Position numbers and translations under genes: made by a program
The notes under the pieces: model-generated
The model's input: only the letters and a program-made list of their open reading frames with translations
The model's database searches: none
What the model was told of the DNA's origin: nothing
Shown: piece by piece, positions 6,734 through 7,469 of the stretch
Numbering within the stretch: position 1 is the first letter of the stretch
Layout: each line of letters starts with the position of its first letter
Assembly: GCA_030592105.1 (NCBI GenBank)
Contig: JAUVKE010000117.1
Coordinates: forward strand, 1-7,469
DNA length: 7,469 bases
Direction: 5' to 3'
Source of the DNA: Desulfobacteraceae bacterium
GTDB lineage: Bacteria > Desulfobacterota > Desulfobacteria > Desulfobacterales > BuS5

Positions 6734-6739
6734 CTCCTT
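6734..6739 (-). promoter_or_regulatory. Shine-Dalgarno site of the acyl-CoA dehydrogenase gene
   Basis: The coding strand reads AAAAAGGAGAAAATATAA before the ATG. AAGGAG lies nine bases from the start codon. It falls between the gene and the MITE, so the insertion left the ribosome site intact. Confidence 0.8.
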
Positions 6740-6745
6740 TTTATA

Positions 6746-6754
6746 GATGTTTAG
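6746..6754 (+). repeat. Left target-site duplication of the MITE
   Basis: GATGTTTAG immediately precedes the element and is repeated exactly at 6996-7004 just after its right end. A 9-bp direct repeat flanking inverted termini is the expected footprint of DDE-transposase insertion. Confidence 0.75.
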
Positions 6755-6995
6755 GCAGTAGTGTCCGGTTAGAAAATTGCAAGAAAATACGGGAAGTTTA
6801 ATTGTTTTTGTAGCATGCGAATAAATTTCTTGAATTTCTAAGTTTGCTCCGCCAAAATTGCGAAACTCGCTCGTGCCTCGCTCAAACAATCGCAATTTTT
6901 TGGCTACGCTGCACTAATAAATTCTACGAAATTTATTCAATACGCTACAAAAGCAATTAAACTTCCCTTACGCAAGATTCTAACCGGACACGACT
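6755..6995. mobile_element. MITE-like non-autonomous element, 241 bp, nearly palindromic
   Basis: The left end (from 6757) reads AGTAGTGTCCGGTTAGAA and the reverse complement of the right end (from 6995) reads AGTCGTGTCCGGTTAGAA. Complementarity continues inward through GGGAAGTTTAATTG, TTTTGTAGC and GAATAAATTTC, with mismatches, so almost the whole element can fold into one long hairpin with arms of about 110 bases. The centre pairs TTGCGA with TCGCAA around two direct CTCGCTC repeats. No protein is encoded. Exact 9-bp duplications flank it, offset by two bases (GC) at the left end. It is probably mobilised in trans by a transposase with matching termini; the IS family cannot be named from the sequence. 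It lies in the 520-bp intergenic region between two divergent genes and in the 5' leader of the acyl-CoA dehydrogenase gene. Confidence 0.85.
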
Positions 6996-7004
6996 GATGT
7001 TTAG
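6996..7004 (+). repeat. Right target-site duplication of the MITE
   Basis: GATGTTTAG is an exact copy of 6746-6754. Removing 6755-7004 restores a plausible empty site, in which the acd leader runs continuously from a TATAAT box to the ribosome site. Confidence 0.75.
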
Positions 7005-7016
7005 ATAATAAATCTT

Positions 7017-7022
7017 ATTATA
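7017..7022 (-). promoter_or_regulatory. Candidate ancestral -10 box of the acyl-CoA dehydrogenase gene, now separated by the MITE
   Basis: On the minus strand the sequence GCTATAATAAG contains a perfect TATAAT. With the element and one duplication removed it lies 42 bases from the acd ATG, a normal promoter distance; today the gap is 292 bases. No good -35 hexamer stands at 16-18 bases upstream, so the call rests on the -10 match and the restored spacing. Confidence 0.35.
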
Positions 7023-7187
7023 GCTCAGTCCATCGCTGAAATTATTTACATGAACATCTATAGTTACAACAAATCAGTGATTATAGCTTTTATGAATTTG
7101 CATTTCCTTGAGTATAAAGTATCAAGCTCCCCAGATAGATGAAGAATCTTGATTTATTGGGAAATTATATTTATTAAACATAATATG

Positions 7188-7215
7188 CTTACATTTTACA
7201 AATTTATATTATAAT
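7188..7215 (+). promoter_or_regulatory. Candidate promoter of the flavoprotein gene
   Basis: CTTACA (7188-7193) and a perfect TATAAT (7210-7215) are separated by 16 bases, with the ATG about 30 bases downstream of the -10 box. Surrounding DNA from 7005 to 7244 is strongly AT-rich and shows no open reading frame or RNA gene that I can support. Confidence 0.45.
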
Positions 7216-7244
7216 TTAGCAACATATAATAACCATAATAACCT

Positions 7245-7469
7245 ATGAAAAAAACTCAATTCTTAAATATAATCGATACAGATGTTTTAGTTGTTGGAAG
7301 CGGGGGGGCCGGGCTTTTTGCAGCCATCGCAGCAAAAAAGGAAGGTGCAGACGTGCTGGTGGTGGGGAAAGGACGACCGGGACGGGCTAATAATACTGCT
7401 ATTTCAGGGGGAGTTTTTGCCGCTGTTACAGGTTCAAAAGGCACCAGGGATACAGACAGCCTTCATATC
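7245..7469 (+). CDS. FAD-binding flavoprotein of the fumarate reductase/succinate dehydrogenase family, 3'-truncated by the window edge
   Basis: The ATG at 7245 opens a frame that runs to the window end (75 residues) without a stop. 'TDVLVVGSGGAGLFAAIAAKK' (12-32, quoted across the motif) contains the dinucleotide-binding GSGGAG (18-23) in a beta-alpha-beta fold, followed by 'ADVLVVGKG' and 'NNTAISGGVFAAV' (49-61). This order is typical of the FAD_binding_2 family, which includes fumarate reductase and succinate dehydrogenase flavoprotein subunits, L-aspartate oxidase and adenylylsulfate reductase subunit A. The first 75 residues cannot separate these. No Shine-Dalgarno sequence is visible before the ATG (…AACCATAATAACCT), so the start is the best rather than a proven choice; it matches the expected short N-terminal lead to the FAD motif. 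The gene diverges from the acyl-CoA dehydrogenase gene. Confidence 0.85.
   Translation, partial: MKKTQFLNIIDTDVLVVGSGGAGLFAAIAAKKEGADVLVVGKGRPGRANNTAISGGVFAAVTGSKGTRDTDSLHI

Noticed and set aside
6841..6905. Central short repeats of the MITE (CTCGCTC twice) as a CRISPR or origin-like array
   Set aside because: Only two 7-base copies are present, inside the loop region of the palindrome, with no spacer structure.
7107..7126. CTTGA…TCAAG dyad upstream of the flavoprotein promoter as an operator
   Set aside because: A 5-bp stem with a 10-base loop in AT-rich DNA is expected by chance.
7299..7308. Run of seven G in the flavoprotein start as a phase-variation tract
   Set aside because: It encodes the conserved Gly codons of the GSGGAG motif and is short; composition explains it.
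7256..7444. Minus-strand open frame opposite the flavoprotein gene
   Set aside because: Its Pro/Ala-rich product is the shadow of the Gly/Ala-rich FAD-binding motif on the other strand.

Overview
The window looks like chromosomal DNA from an anaerobic, probably sulfate-reducing Desulfobacterota bacterium (Desulfobacteraceae-like). This is an inference from three things: glycine dehydrogenase split into two subunits, an acyl-CoA dehydrogenase that keeps a 'KKANR' tail, and a moderately AT-rich base composition. No marker gene fixes the taxon. Nearly all coding capacity is on the minus strand; only the two edge genes, both cut by the window, lie on the plus strand.

Layout, left to right. (1) Positions 3-509 (+) are the 3' part of an Rpn/PD-(D/E)XK 'putative transposase' family gene with a 12-bp tandem repeat encoding Gly-Ile-Gln-Gln units. 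(2) Positions 534-4478 (-) form a tight glycine cleavage operon, read gcvH > gcvPA > gcvPB > lipB. It has two ATGA stop/start overlaps and a 16-base overlap of lipB with gcvPB. GcvH carries the lipoyl-lysine, GcvPA/GcvPB make up the PLP-dependent P protein that decarboxylates glycine onto that lipoyl arm, and LipB delivers the octanoyl precursor of the lipoyl group. gcvT, lipA and lpd are not in the window. (3) Positions 4597-4742 (-) hold a collapsed remnant that appears to join the first and last codons of an acyl-CoA synthetase (AMP-binding) gene. (4) Positions 4738-5415 (-) encode a FetA/YbbL-like ABC ATPase with no permease beside it. (5) Positions 5489-5544 hold a hairpin and a solo copy of the end of a mobile element. 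(6) Positions 5546-6724 (-) encode an acyl-CoA dehydrogenase. (7) Positions 6755-6995 are a 241-bp near-palindromic MITE-like element with a 9-bp target duplication, sitting in the leader of the acyl-CoA dehydrogenase gene. (8) Positions 7245-7469 (+) are the start of an FAD-binding fumarate reductase/succinate dehydrogenase-type flavoprotein, transcribed divergently.

I see no new defence, toxin or biosynthetic system. What is unusual is genome decay and mobile-element activity around positions 4600-7000: a MITE between a promoter and its gene, a related element end abutting the 3' end of the same gene, and a synthetase gene reduced to its two ends next to an orphan transporter ATPase.
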